DNA from: Rhodomicrobium sp. R_RK_3 | GTDB lineage: Bacteria > Pseudomonadota > Alphaproteobacteria > Rhizobiales > Rhodomicrobiaceae | Reading direction: 5' to 3' | Length of the DNA: 64,000 nt | Assembly: GCF_002198715.1 (NCBI RefSeq) | Contig: NZ_MWLK01000001.1 | Coordinates: 124,001-188,000 of the forward strand | In this document: piece after piece, positions 56,155 through 64,000 of the stretch | Layout: each line of letters opens with the position of its first letter | Position numbering within the stretch: position 1 is the stretch's first letter | Position numbers and translations under genes: made by a program | Notes under the pieces: model-generated | Seen by the model: only the letters and a program-made list of their open reading frames with translations | Told to the model about the DNA's origin: nothing | Database searches by the model: none

Positions 56155-57129
56155 ATGCGTCCCTTCACCTATGAACGCGCCGGCAATCCGGCCGAGGCCG
56201 CGGCCGCCGTCGCGGCGAGGCCCGAGGCGAAATTCATCAGCGGCGGCACCAACCTGCTCGACCTGATGAAGCTCGGCATCGAGCACCCGGCCCATCTGGT
56301 CGACATCAGCCGTTTGCCCGCGACGATCGAGGACACGATCGATGGCGGACTGCGCATCGGCGCGCAGGTCCGCAACAGCGACCTCGCCGCCGAACCGCGC
56401 GTGCGCGCCCGCTATCCGGTGCTCGCCATGGCGCTGCTGGCCGGAGCGTCGGGCCAGATCCGCAACAAGGCCTCGACCGGCGGCAATCTGCTGCAACGGA
56501 CGCGCTGCGCCTATTTCTATGACCGCAACATGCCCTGCAACAAGCGCGAACCCGGCTCCGGCTGTTCCGCCATGCAAGGCTTCAACCGGGGGCACGCCGT
56601 GCTCGGCGCCAGCGACGCCTGCATCGCCACCCACCCCTCGGACATGGCCGTCGCCATGTCGGCGCTCGACGCCCGGATCGAAACCATCCTCCCCGATGGC
56701 GGCAGCCGCAATCTCGCGATGGACGAATTCTACCGCCTGCCCGAGGCGACGCCACATATCGAAACCAGCCTGCAGCCCGGCGAGATGGTCGCCGCAGTGA
56801 CTTTGCCGCCCCCTCCGCCCGGCCGGCAGATCTACCGCAAGGTCCGCGACCGGGCCTCCTACGCCTTCGCATTGGTGTCGGTCGCCGCCATCGTCGACGC
56901 GGAGCGCGGGCGCATCGGCGGGGCGCAGATCGCGCTCGGCGGCGTCGCCCCGATGCCCTGGCGCGCCACAGCGGCGGAGCGTGCGCTCGGCGGCAGCGGC
57001 TCGTCGGAAGCAAGGATGCGGGCCGCTGCCGATGCCTCGATGCAGGGCGCGCGCGGCTACGGCCATAATGAGTTCAAGATCGAATTGGCGATGCGCATGG
57101 TGCAAAGCGTTCTGACGGAGGCCGCATGA
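56155..57129 (+). CDS. paoB: Aldehyde oxidoreductase, FAD subunit (PaoB-like)
   Basis: The 324-residue FAD-binding subunit has [19 protein letters not shown] and [19 protein letters not shown] around the flavin. Four cysteines, Cys118, Cys128, Cys137 and Cys156, match the extra [4Fe-4S] site that distinguishes PaoB from other xanthine-dehydrogenase FAD subunits. It starts 3 bases after paoA. Confidence 0.88.
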   Translation: MRPFTYERAGNPAEAAAAVAARPEAKFISGGTNLLDLMKLGIEHPAHLVDISRLPATIEDTIDGGLRIGAQVRNSDLAAEPRVRARYPVLAMALLAGASGQIRNKASTGGNLLQRTRCAYFYDRNMPCNKREPGSGCSAMQGFNRGHAVLGASDACIATHPSDMAVAMSALDARIETILPDGGSRNLAMDEFYRLPEATPHIETSLQPGEMVAAVTLPPPPPGRQIYRKVRDRASYAFALVSVAAIVDAERGRIGGAQIALGGVAPMPWRATAAERALGGSGSSEARMRAAADASMQGARGYGHNEFKIELAMRMVQSVLTEAA

Positions 57130-59405
57130 CAGAGGAAACCGCAACCGGCTTTGCGCAATGGCCGCTCGGCAATGGCCCCATCGGCGAGCCGCTCGACCGC
57201 GTCGACGGGCAGTTGAAAGTCACCGGCAAGGCGACCTACGCCTATGAGCAGCGCCAGGGCGGCAAGCCGCTCTATGGCTTCCTGCTCGGCGCGGCGATCG
57301 GCAAGGGACGCATCACCGCCATCGATGTCTCCGACGCCGCCAGGGCGCCGGGCGTCGTCCACGTCATGACGCATGAGAACGTGCCCGAGCAGGGCGCGTT
57401 CGGCCCGCCCGTCGTCCCCAACGGCTATGCCCGCCCGCGCCCGGTTCTGACCGGCAGCGCGGTGCAATATTACGACGAGCCGGTCGCCTTCGTCGTCGCC
57501 GAGAGTTTTGAGGCGGCGCGTTTCGCCGCCGGCCTGATCAGCGTGCATTATGACCGCCAGCCCGGCGCCTTCGACCTTACGGCCGATCTCAGCAAGGCCT
57601 ATAAGCCTGAAAAGCTCAATGCCGGCTATGAGACCGATAGCACGCTCGGCGATTTCGAGGGCGCCTTCGCCGCCGCTCCGGTGCAGATCGAGCAGACTTA
57701 TTCGACGCCTTACGAGTGCCACGCGGCGATGGAGCCGCATGCGGCGCTCGCCCTCTGGTCGGGCGACGAGCTGACCGTCTACATGTCGACGCAGGTGATC
57801 GCGAATGCGCGGGGAGCGCTCGCCGCCACGCTGAAGATACCCGTCGAAAAGGTGCGTGTGGTCAGCCCGTTCACCGGCGGCGGCTTCGGCAGCAAGCTGC
57901 TGCTTCATGCCGAGCCGGTCTTTGCCGCGCTCGCCGCGCGCGAGCTGAAGCGGCCTGTCAAGGTTGCGCTGACCCGCCAGCAGATGTTTGCCAATACCGG
58001 CTTCCGGCCGATGAGCATTCAGAAACTTCGGCTGGGTGCGGATCGCCAGGGCCGGCTGACCGCGATCGGCCACGAGGTGTGGTCGCATACGGCGCGCTAC
58101 GAGGAATCCGCCGAACAGACCGCCGTGTTCAGCCGCTCGCTCTACGCCGCGCCAAACCGGCTGACCCGGCACCGGCTGGTCGCGCTCGACCTGCATCGCG
58201 GCGAGTGGATGCGCGCGCCCGGCGAAGCGCCCGGATTGATGGCGGTCGAAGTTGCGATGGACGAACTCGCCGAAAAGCTCGGCCTCGACCCAATCGAGCT
58301 GCGCATGCGCAATGAGCCGGCGCAAGACCCGGAACGCAAGGTGCCGTTTTCGAGCCGCGCGCTCGTCCCCTGCATGAGGGAAGGCGCGGCAAGCTTCGGC
58401 TGGGACCAGCGCAATCCGCGCCCCGCTTCCGTGCGCGACGGACGCCATCTGATCGGCATCGGCATGTCGGCGACGATCCGGCCGAATGCGATGCGGCCCG
58501 CCAAGGCCGAGGCCAGCATCAGCGCCGACGGCCGCGTCACCGCCCGGCTCGACATGACCGATATCGGCACCGGCAGCTACACGGTGCTGACCCAGATCGC
58601 CGCCGACACGCTCGGCGTGCCGATGGACGCGGTGACCGTGCTGCTGGCCGATTCGCGCTATCCGCAGACGGCGGGCTCCGGCGGCTCGTTCGGCGCCGCG
58701 AGTTCCGGCACGGCGCTGCACTACGCCTGCCGGGCACTCCGGGCAAAGATCGTCGAGGCCGCGCGGAGAACCGTAGGCTCGCCCTTCGAAGGCGCCGAGC
58801 TGACCGAGGCGAACCTTGCCAATGGCGAGATCCAGGCCGGCAACAAGCATGAAACGCTGGCCGATCTGATGCCTCTGATCGCGCCGGACGGTCTCACGGC
58901 CCAAGGCGCCGCCGAGCCGGGCGCGAGCTACAAGGCATTCTCGCAATATGCCTATGGCGCGCAATTTGCCGAGGTCGCGGTCGACATGGACAGCGGCGAA
59001 ATCCGGCTGCGGCGGATGCTCGGCGTGTTCGCGGCCGGCCATATTCTCAATCCCAAGATCGCGCGCTCGCAATTGCTCGGCGGCATGATCTGGGGCGTCG
59101 GCGCGGCGCTGATGGAGGAGAATGTCGTCGATCCCCGCTACGGCCAGTTCGTCAATCACGACCTCGCCGAATATCACGTGCCGGTCCATGCCGACATTCC
59201 TGACGTGGAGGCGGTCTTCCTAGAGGAGCAGGACGACAAGGGCAACCCGCTCGGCATCAAGGGTATCGGCGAGTTGGGCATTTGCGGCGCGGGCGCGGCG
59301 GTGGCGAACGCGGTCTATAACGCGACCGGCATCCGCGTGCGCGACTATCCGATCACGCTCGACAAGCTGCTGCCCAAGCTCGTCCGCAACGACCGGGAGA
59401 TCTGA
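57126..59405 (+). CDS. paoC: Aldehyde oxidoreductase, molybdenum-binding subunit (PaoC-like)
   Basis: The 759-residue large subunit overlaps paoB by 4 bases. It has [66 protein letters not shown] and the active-site base Glu716 in [14 protein letters not shown] near the C terminus. It carries a molybdopterin-type cofactor and oxidises a broad range of aldehydes to acids in the periplasm. No XdhC/PaoD-type maturation factor is adjacent, so it must be supplied from elsewhere. Confidence 0.9.
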   Translation: MTEETATGFAQWPLGNGPIGEPLDRVDGQLKVTGKATYAYEQRQGGKPLYGFLLGAAIGKGRITAIDVSDAARAPGVVHVMTHENVPEQGAFGPPVVPNGYARPRPVLTGSAVQYYDEPVAFVVAESFEAARFAAGLISVHYDRQPGAFDLTADLSKAYKPEKLNAGYETDSTLGDFEGAFAAAPVQIEQTYSTPYECHAAMEPHAALALWSGDELTVYMSTQVIANARGALAATLKIPVEKVRVVSPFTGGGFGSKLLLHAEPVFAALAARELKRPVKVALTRQQMFANTGFRPMSIQKLRLGADRQGRLTAIGHEVWSHTARYEESAEQTAVFSRSLYAAPNRLTRHRLVALDLHRGEWMRAPGEAPGLMAVEVAMDELAEKLGLDPIELRMRNEPAQDPERKVPFSSRALVPCMREGAASFGWDQRNPRPASVRDGRHLIGIGMSATIRPNAMRPAKAEASISADGRVTARLDMTDIGTGSYTVLTQIAADTLGVPMDAVTVLLADSRYPQTAGSGGSFGAASSGTALHYACRALRAKIVEAARRTVGSPFEGAELTEANLANGEIQAGNKHETLADLMPLIAPDGLTAQGAAEPGASYKAFSQYAYGAQFAEVAVDMDSGEIRLRRMLGVFAAGHILNPKIARSQLLGGMIWGVGAALMEENVVDPRYGQFVNHDLAEYHVPVHADIPDVEAVFLEEQDDKGNPLGIKGIGELGICGAGAAVANAVYNATGIRVRDYPITLDKLLPKLVRNDREI

Positions 59406-59410
59406 GCGCG

Positions 59411-60007
59411 TTAGCCAGGCGGCATCAGGAACCGCGTTATCAGGGTCTTGAGCAAGTCGAGGCTCTTTTGGATGTCCACGCCGGGGTCTCGCAGCGTCAG
59501 CGTCTTGGAGCCGTCGATGACGCTCAGGAGAACGCCCGCCGCCAGCTCCGGGTCGAGCTCCGGGTCGATCTCGCCGCGCGCCTGACACTGGCTGAGAAAA
59601 TCCGCCAGCAGCCTCCGTACCCCCCGGCTGTGCTCCTCCAGGATGCTGGCCATCGCCGGGTTACGCCCCGCCTCCGCCAGCATATCGAGGACGAGCAATT
59701 GTCCGACGCGCCCATGGCGGGCCGTCGTCACGTCGATTTCGGCGATGAGCGCGGCGACCGCGCTAGGCTGCGCGATCATCTCCGCAAAGCGTGCCGCCGC
59801 CCCCTCAAGTCGGGCCTCGGCCATGGCGCCGACGATCGCCTCCTTGCTGGCAAAATAATGATAGAGGTGGCCGGGGCTGATGCCGGCCTCGGCGCAAATG
59901 TCGGAAATGCTCGCCCCGCGAAAGCCACTGCGCGCAAAGCACCGCCCCGCGGCTTCGAGAATGAGCCGCCGTTTCTCCTCATGCTTGACCGGGTCCAGCT
60001 TGCGCAT
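59411..60007 (-). CDS. TetR/AcrR-family transcriptional regulator
   Basis: The 198-residue regulator starts at ATG 60007 (MRKLDPVKHEEKRRLILEAAGRCF). The HTH is GFRGASISDICAEAGISPGHLYHYFASKEAIVGAM; the C-terminal part is a BetI-like helical domain. It converges on paoC with a 5-base gap and is divergent from a MATE efflux gene. Two matching palindromes lie in the shared promoter, so it probably represses the MATE gene and itself. Confidence 0.9.
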   Translation of the reverse strand: MRKLDPVKHEEKRRLILEAAGRCFARSGFRGASISDICAEAGISPGHLYHYFASKEAIVGAMAEARLEGAAARFAEMIAQPSAVAALIAEIDVTTARHGRVGQLLVLDMLAEAGRNPAMASILEEHSRGVRRLLADFLSQCQARGEIDPELDPELAAGVLLSVIDGSKTLTLRDPGVDIQKSLDLLKTLITRFLMPPG

Positions 60008-60026
60008 CGCGGCATCGCCCTAAAAA

Positions 60027-60042
60027 TAGATCGATCACTCTA
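60027..60042. promoter_or_regulatory. Candidate TetR operator 1 (MATE locus)
   Basis: TAGATCGATCACTCTA lies 20 bases upstream of the TetR start and matches site 2 at 13 of 16 positions. Confidence 0.5.
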
Positions 60043-60077
60043 TCAACGATTGACGATGGGGCCAATCCTCTTATAGA

Positions 60078-60093
60078 TAGAACGCTCGCTCTA
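60078..60093. promoter_or_regulatory. Candidate TetR operator 2 (MATE locus)
   Basis: TAGAACGCTCGCTCTA is an imperfect palindrome centred 51 bp from site 1 in the AT-rich promoter of the MATE gene. The shared pattern is TAGANCGNTCNCTCTA. Confidence 0.5.
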
Positions 60094-60172
60094 TTTTTAT
60101 AGGCGGCCGCTTGCCAAATCGCCTCAAGGCGGAACGTAAACCGGCGAGCGGCGCGCGTGGAAAGGTCGGGTC

Positions 60173-61603
60173 ATGAGCACCATCACACAGGATCGCCAGC
60201 AGCTTTTCCTCGAAGGTCCGATCGGCGCCGCGCTGATCCGTCTCGCCGTTCCGATCATGCTCGGCAACCTGCTGCAGACCGGCTATCAGCTCACCGACGC
60301 CTTCTGGGTCGGACGGCTGGGGGCGGCGGCGGTGGCGGCGGTTTCGATCAGCTTCCCGGTATCGTTCCTGGTCATCGCGCTGGGGGCGGGACTCGCCATC
60401 GCCGGGGCAACCTTGTCCGCCCAATATATGGGCGCCGGCCGCCAGGACATGGTCAATCACGTCGCGGCGCAGACGATGCTGATGGTCGCCGTCACCTCGG
60501 CGGTGCTCGGCACGGCGGGCTTCGTGCTCGCGCCCTATCTGCTCGGCCTGCTGGCGGTCGCGCCCGATGTTTATGACGGCGCGCTCGGCTTCATGCGCGT
60601 GTCTTTCATCGGCATCATCTTCGTCTTCCTCTACGCCATGTTCCAGGCGCTGATGCGCGGCGTCGGCGAAACCCGGATCCCGCTGCTGATCGTGCTCGGC
60701 ACGGTGCTCCTTAATTTCATTCTCGATCCGCTCTTCATCTTCGGCTGGGGGCCGCTGCCCGGACAGGGCGTGATGGGCGCCGCGCTCGCTACGCTGGCGA
60801 CACAGGCGCTGGCGGCGGCGGTCGGCATCACCATCTTCCTGCGCGGCCGCCACGGCATTCAGCTCTCCTGGTCCGGCTTCAAGCCCGATCCGGCCTATAT
60901 CAAGCGGGCCTTCTTCCTCGGCTTCCCCGGCTCGATCGAGCTGGCGACGCGCGGCCTCGGCCCGTTGCTGCTGTCGTTCCTGGTGGCGGGCTTCGGAACC
61001 GTCTCTCTCGCGGCCTATGGCGTCGGCTCGAACATCCTGATCTTTATCACCATCCCGGCGATGGGCATCTCCATGGCCGTTGCGACGCTGGTCAGCCAGA
61101 ATATCGGCGCCGGCAATAGCGAGCGCGCCGCGCAGGTGACGACGCTCGGCGGCCTGACGAGCTTCGGCGTTCTGACGCTGACGGGTATTGCAGCCTATAT
61201 GCTGGCGCCCGGCATCGTGGCGTTCTTCGTACCGGATGATGCCGAGGTCATCGCGGAGGGCGCGCGCTTCATCCGCATCATGAGCCTTGCCTGGGGCGCG
61301 ATGGGCGTACAGCTCTGCATGGTCGCCGCCTTCCGCGCCTCCGGCAACATGCTGATCGCCATGGTGATCGCGCTCGTGTCGCAATTCATGGTCCAGTTTC
61401 CGCTCGCCTACATCCTCGCCAAGCATACGTCGCTCGAGGCGGCGGGTGTGTGGTGGTCCTTTCCCATCGCCAACATCGCCGTCGCACTGGTCGCGGCGCT
61501 ATGGTTCGCGCAAGGCGGCTGGAAGCGGACGCGGCTGACCGAGGAGGACAGGCAGGTCGCCAAAGTGGCGGGGGAGACGGTGGCCGAAGAGGGCATCCGG
61601 TGA
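60173..61603 (+). CDS. MATE-family multidrug efflux transporter
   Basis: The 476-residue integral membrane protein has two MatE repeats and about 12 hydrophobic helices, with IRLAVPIMLGNLLQTGYQLTDAFWVGRLG at the start and LNFILDPLFIFGW in the middle, followed by a second domain GFPGSIELATRGLGPLLLSFLVAG. MATE pumps use Na+ or H+ gradients to expel cationic drugs. It is divergent from a TetR regulator that probably controls it. Confidence 0.92.
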   Translation: MSTITQDRQQLFLEGPIGAALIRLAVPIMLGNLLQTGYQLTDAFWVGRLGAAAVAAVSISFPVSFLVIALGAGLAIAGATLSAQYMGAGRQDMVNHVAAQTMLMVAVTSAVLGTAGFVLAPYLLGLLAVAPDVYDGALGFMRVSFIGIIFVFLYAMFQALMRGVGETRIPLLIVLGTVLLNFILDPLFIFGWGPLPGQGVMGAALATLATQALAAAVGITIFLRGRHGIQLSWSGFKPDPAYIKRAFFLGFPGSIELATRGLGPLLLSFLVAGFGTVSLAAYGVGSNILIFITIPAMGISMAVATLVSQNIGAGNSERAAQVTTLGGLTSFGVLTLTGIAAYMLAPGIVAFFVPDDAEVIAEGARFIRIMSLAWGAMGVQLCMVAAFRASGNMLIAMVIALVSQFMVQFPLAYILAKHTSLEAAGVWWSFPIANIAVALVAALWFAQGGWKRTRLTEEDRQVAKVAGETVAEEGIR

Positions 61604-61779
61604 AACGGACCACCTGTCGCGAAGCGTGTAAGGTCCGGCGTTGCAACCCGCCGAACTGAATAAGTTCTGCATTATTCCTTCGTTGGCCCGCCGGTCGTGA
61701 TGGATTACGCTGCACTATCGACGTAAAACGTGTGGGCGCCGCTTGCCGGCTGTCGCGCGAATCCGCCTTGGGGGCTCCT

Positions 61780-62520
61780 TTGAAAAGATTTCTCGTTCTC
61801 GCCATGCTGGTCCTTGCCGGGCCGGCATCGGCCGAAACCATTCGCGTTGGCATGTCCGGCAGCTATTATCCCTTCACGTTCGTCGAGCAGGACAAACTGA
61901 AAGGTTTCGAGGTCGACTTCGCCACCGCCGTCGCCAAGGAGACGGGCGACACCGTCGAATTCGTGACCATGAGCTTTTCCGGCCTCGTCGGCGCGCTGGA
62001 GGCGAACCGGATCGACACCATCTCCAACCAGATCACCATCACGCCGGAGCGCTCGGCCAAATTCGCCTTCAGCCAGCCCTATGTCTATGACGGAGCCCAG
62101 GTCGTGGTGAAGAAGGGCAATGAGGGCACCATCACCGGCGTCGAGGCGCTGAAGGGCAAGACGGTGGCGGTCAATCTCGGCTCCAATTTCGAGCAGCTTC
62201 TGCGCGAGCTTCCCTATGCCAAGGACATCACCATCCGCACCTATGACAAGAATATCGAGCAGGACACCGCGCTCGGCCGGGTCGATGCTTTCGTCATGGA
62301 CCGGGTGAGCGCGACGCAGGTCATCAAGGAGAAGAACCTGCCGCTGGCGCTCGCCGGCAAGCCGTTCTCCGAGATTCAGAACGCCCTGCCCTTCCGCAAT
62401 GACGACAAGGGCCGCGCCCTGCGCGACCGTTTCGACGCCGCCATCACCAAATTGCGGGCAAACGGCACGCTCACCGAGATTTCCAAGAAATGGCTGGGCG
62501 ACGACGTCACCCAGAAATAA
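61780..62520 (+). CDS. Amino acid ABC transporter substrate-binding protein
   Basis: The 246-residue product is counted from TTG 61780 (LKRFLVLAMLVLAGPASAE), which gives a clean signal peptide; a GTG at 61732 would add a non-hydrophobic 16-residue lead. The mature protein is SBP family 3: IRVGMSGSYYPFTFVEQDKLKGFEVDFATAVAKETGD, then TISNQITITPERSAKFAFSQPY, the pattern of HisJ/ArtJ-type binders. It probably binds a polar amino acid. The permease gene follows 12 bases later. Confidence 0.87.
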   Translation: MKRFLVLAMLVLAGPASAETIRVGMSGSYYPFTFVEQDKLKGFEVDFATAVAKETGDTVEFVTMSFSGLVGALEANRIDTISNQITITPERSAKFAFSQPYVYDGAQVVVKKGNEGTITGVEALKGKTVAVNLGSNFEQLLRELPYAKDITIRTYDKNIEQDTALGRVDAFVMDRVSATQVIKEKNLPLALAGKPFSEIQNALPFRNDDKGRALRDRFDAAITKLRANGTLTEISKKWLGDDVTQK

Positions 62521-62532
62521 GGCGGCGGGCGG

Positions 62533-63201
62533 TTGCTCAACCTTGAATATATGGCCGGGCTGGTGCCCGTGCTGCTCGGCTATGTACCGCTGACCTTGGG
62601 CATGGCGTCATTGGCGATGGCGCTTGCCCTGTCGCTCGGCTCGGTGCTCGCCGTGATTCGGGTGTTGAACCTGCCCGTTGCGGATCCGCTTACGCGGGTA
62701 TTCATCAGTTTCTTCCGCGGCACGCCGCTTCTGGTCCAGCTTTTCCTGTTCTATTACGGCCTGCCGCAGCTCTTTCCCTCGCTGACCGCTATCGACGGCA
62801 TTACCGCCGCCATCGCCGGCCTGACCTTGCATTTCGCCGCCTACATGGCCGAAAGCATCCGCGCCGCGATCATCGGCGTCGATGAGGGACAGTGGGAGGC
62901 GGCCCAGGCATTCGGCATGGGCACGGGGCTCATGCTGCGGCGGATCATCCTGCCGCAGGCCGCCCGCGTCGCCGCGCCGACGCTGGTTAATTATTTTATC
63001 GACATCATCAAAAGCACCTCGCTGGCCTTCACCCTCGGCGTCACCGAACTGATGGGATCGGCGCAGAAGGAGGCCGCCGGCAGCTTTCTCTATTTCGAGG
63101 CCTTCATCCTGGTGGCCTGCATCTATTGGGTGATTGTCGAGGCGCTGTCTTACGTTCAGTCCGGGCTCGAGAGCCGTCTGAACCGGGCTTATCGCCGTTA
63201 G
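62533..63201 (+). CDS. Amino acid ABC transporter permease (HisM/GlnP type)
   Basis: The 222-residue permease starts at TTG 62533 (MLNLEYMAGLVPVLLGYVPLTLGMA), with ATG 62551 as an alternative. It has five or so membrane segments and the EAA loop DEGQWEAAQAFGMGTGLMLRRIILPQAARVAAP that contacts the ATPase. FFRGTPLLVQLFLFYYGLP is the usual family segment. No ATPase gene follows, so the energising subunit is shared or encoded elsewhere. Confidence 0.88.
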   Translation: MLNLEYMAGLVPVLLGYVPLTLGMASLAMALALSLGSVLAVIRVLNLPVADPLTRVFISFFRGTPLLVQLFLFYYGLPQLFPSLTAIDGITAAIAGLTLHFAAYMAESIRAAIIGVDEGQWEAAQAFGMGTGLMLRRIILPQAARVAAPTLVNYFIDIIKSTSLAFTLGVTELMGSAQKEAAGSFLYFEAFILVACIYWVIVEALSYVQSGLESRLNRAYRR

Positions 63202-63365
63202 GCGGACACGCCGCCGGGCGGATCGGTGGGCCATTTGGCAGATCCGGCCGGAAAAAGCCGCGGAACGCTATGCCTCCGCCCGCAATCGCGTTTCAGTTGT
63301 AACGGCAGGCATCGACCCGCGCCGGCCGCTCATTATAATGCAATATGTTCGACTCCAGGTGACGA

Positions 63366-64000
63366 ATGAAAGCCTCCTACGAAATGCGCCCGAGTAACCG
63401 TTCGCTTGACGTATCCTCCGGGCCGGCGTTGGTCGCCCATACGTTACGCGTGTTTCCCGGCCTGGCAGCCGTCGCGCTGCTGGACGAAGGGGCCGCCCAA
63501 AGCCTCACCACACGGATCATAGGCGGGCATACCCTCGCCCAGGTGAACGCGTCGAAGATCAACGCAGAATCCTGCGGCCGGCGCGCGGTCGGCAAGGATC
63601 TGACAAATATCATGAAAATCGTCTGGCAAATCGCCGGAGAGACCTATTACGAAGATTATAACCGCTCGTTCATCGTAAAAGCGGGCGAATTGGTGATCTT
63701 GCCGATGGTTCACTCGCATCATCTGGAATTGCGGGACCAACACGAAAGCATGGTGCTGACCTTCGATCCGGAAACTGTGCCGTCCTGGGGTAAGGCAGCC
63801 GGGAGAGCGATCTGCCAAGTCATCGCGGGCAATGGCGCGATCGCGGCCTCCGCGGCTGGGGCTTCCGCGCTGCTGCGCCACGCCGATGGCGGCCGGGCCG
63901 ACGATCTGGCGGTGCACGCGCTGATCGATCTCGTGCTCACCGCGGCGGACGAGATCGCCGGCGAAGCGCGCCCCGCCGAGCATAGGCAATCCCGGCTTCG
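63366..64000 (+). CDS. AraC-type regulator, N-terminal part only (runs off the window end)
   Basis: The frame opens at ATG 63366 (MKASYEMRPSNRSLDV), after AGGTGACGA, and stays open to the last base, so its 3' end is outside the window. Over 211 codons it shows the pattern of the AraC_binding_2 sensor domain: MKIVWQIAGETYYEDYNRSFIVKAGELVILP, then HHLELRDQHESMVLTFDPETVPSW. The AraC helix-turn-helix domain would follow beyond the window. Minus-strand frames within this stretch have shadow composition and are not genes. Confidence 0.7.
   Translation, partial: MKASYEMRPSNRSLDVSSGPALVAHTLRVFPGLAAVALLDEGAAQSLTTRIIGGHTLAQVNASKINAESCGRRAVGKDLTNIMKIVWQIAGETYYEDYNRSFIVKAGELVILPMVHSHHLELRDQHESMVLTFDPETVPSWGKAAGRAICQVIAGNGAIAASAAGASALLRHADGGRADDLAVHALIDLVLTAADEIAGEARPAEHRQSRL

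Noticed and set aside
57057-59189. 710-residue minus-strand open frame
   Set aside because: It is antisense to paoC, which has all catalytic motifs. Its composition (His/Asp/Gly/Arg-rich, no domain) is that of a high-GC shadow frame.
61610-61660. CGGACC...GGTCCG inverted repeat after the MATE gene
   Set aside because: The 6-bp stem with a loop of about 20 bases is likely by chance in GC-rich DNA.
63444-63989. 181-residue minus-strand open frame at the window end
   Set aside because: The plus-strand frame from 63366 has an AraC-type sensor domain and a ribosome-binding site; the minus frame has neither.

Overview
The window is high-GC chromosomal DNA from an alphaproteobacterium, most likely a member of the Hyphomicrobiales (Rhizobiales). 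This is inferred from the rhizobial-type L-rhamnose locus (rhaDI / rhaRSTPQUK), an Omp2b-like porin, MHYT-type signalling and palindromic repeats typical of rhizobial genomes. The genus cannot be fixed from the sequence. No rRNA, tRNA, CRISPR array, phage or insertion sequence was recognised. The region looks like an accessory catabolic block, dominated by sugar importers and their regulators.

Layout. 1-8.2 kb: the end of a HAD phosphatase gene, two small exported or unknown proteins, an outer-membrane protein, a probable frameshifted small gene, an MHYT-PAS hybrid histidine kinase and an L,D-transpeptidase with a long coiled-coil region. 8.2-13.5 kb: a complete beta-hydroxyaspartate cycle locus (bhcR divergent from bhcABCD), which converts two glyoxylate into oxaloacetate, followed by a ketopantoate-reductase-like gene. 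14.9-26.7 kb (minus strand): a co-directional block with two complete CUT2 sugar ABC importers, an SMP-30 lactonase, a sugar isomerase/epimerase and a Gfo/Idh/MocA dehydrogenase. 27-37.9 kb: an aldo/keto reductase, a LacI regulator, a third importer split across a divergent promoter, an NAD-dependent epimerase, an SDR and a fourth importer. 38-40.9 kb: a PstS-like binding protein translationally coupled to a hybrid histidine kinase. 41.2-42.7 kb: a divergent SDR/TetR pair. 42.7-55.4 kb: the L-rhamnose regulon (isomerase, bifunctional aldolase/lactaldehyde dehydrogenase, porin, DeoR regulator, ABC importer, mutarotase, kinase). 55.5-59.4 kb: a periplasmic molybdenum aldehyde oxidoreductase (paoABC type). 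59.4-61.6 kb: a divergent TetR/MATE pair. 61.8-63.2 kb: an amino-acid-type binding protein and permease. The window ends inside an AraC-type regulator.

How the genes work together. Five CUT2 importers lie within about 40 kb, each next to dehydrogenases, isomerases or a lactonase, which suggests a set of plant-derived sugar or polyol pathways. Short inverted or direct repeats in nearly every divergent promoter allow specific operator predictions: a TGAAAW-ATC-ATTTCA pair for BhcR, CTAATA/TATTAG sites on -10 elements for the LacI regulator, 10-bp-phased TGAT repeats for RhaR, and paired palindromes for both TetR regulators. Strong stem-loops follow several binding-protein genes and probably set transporter stoichiometry. 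Operator, promoter and stem-loop assignments are read by eye and have no experimental support here.
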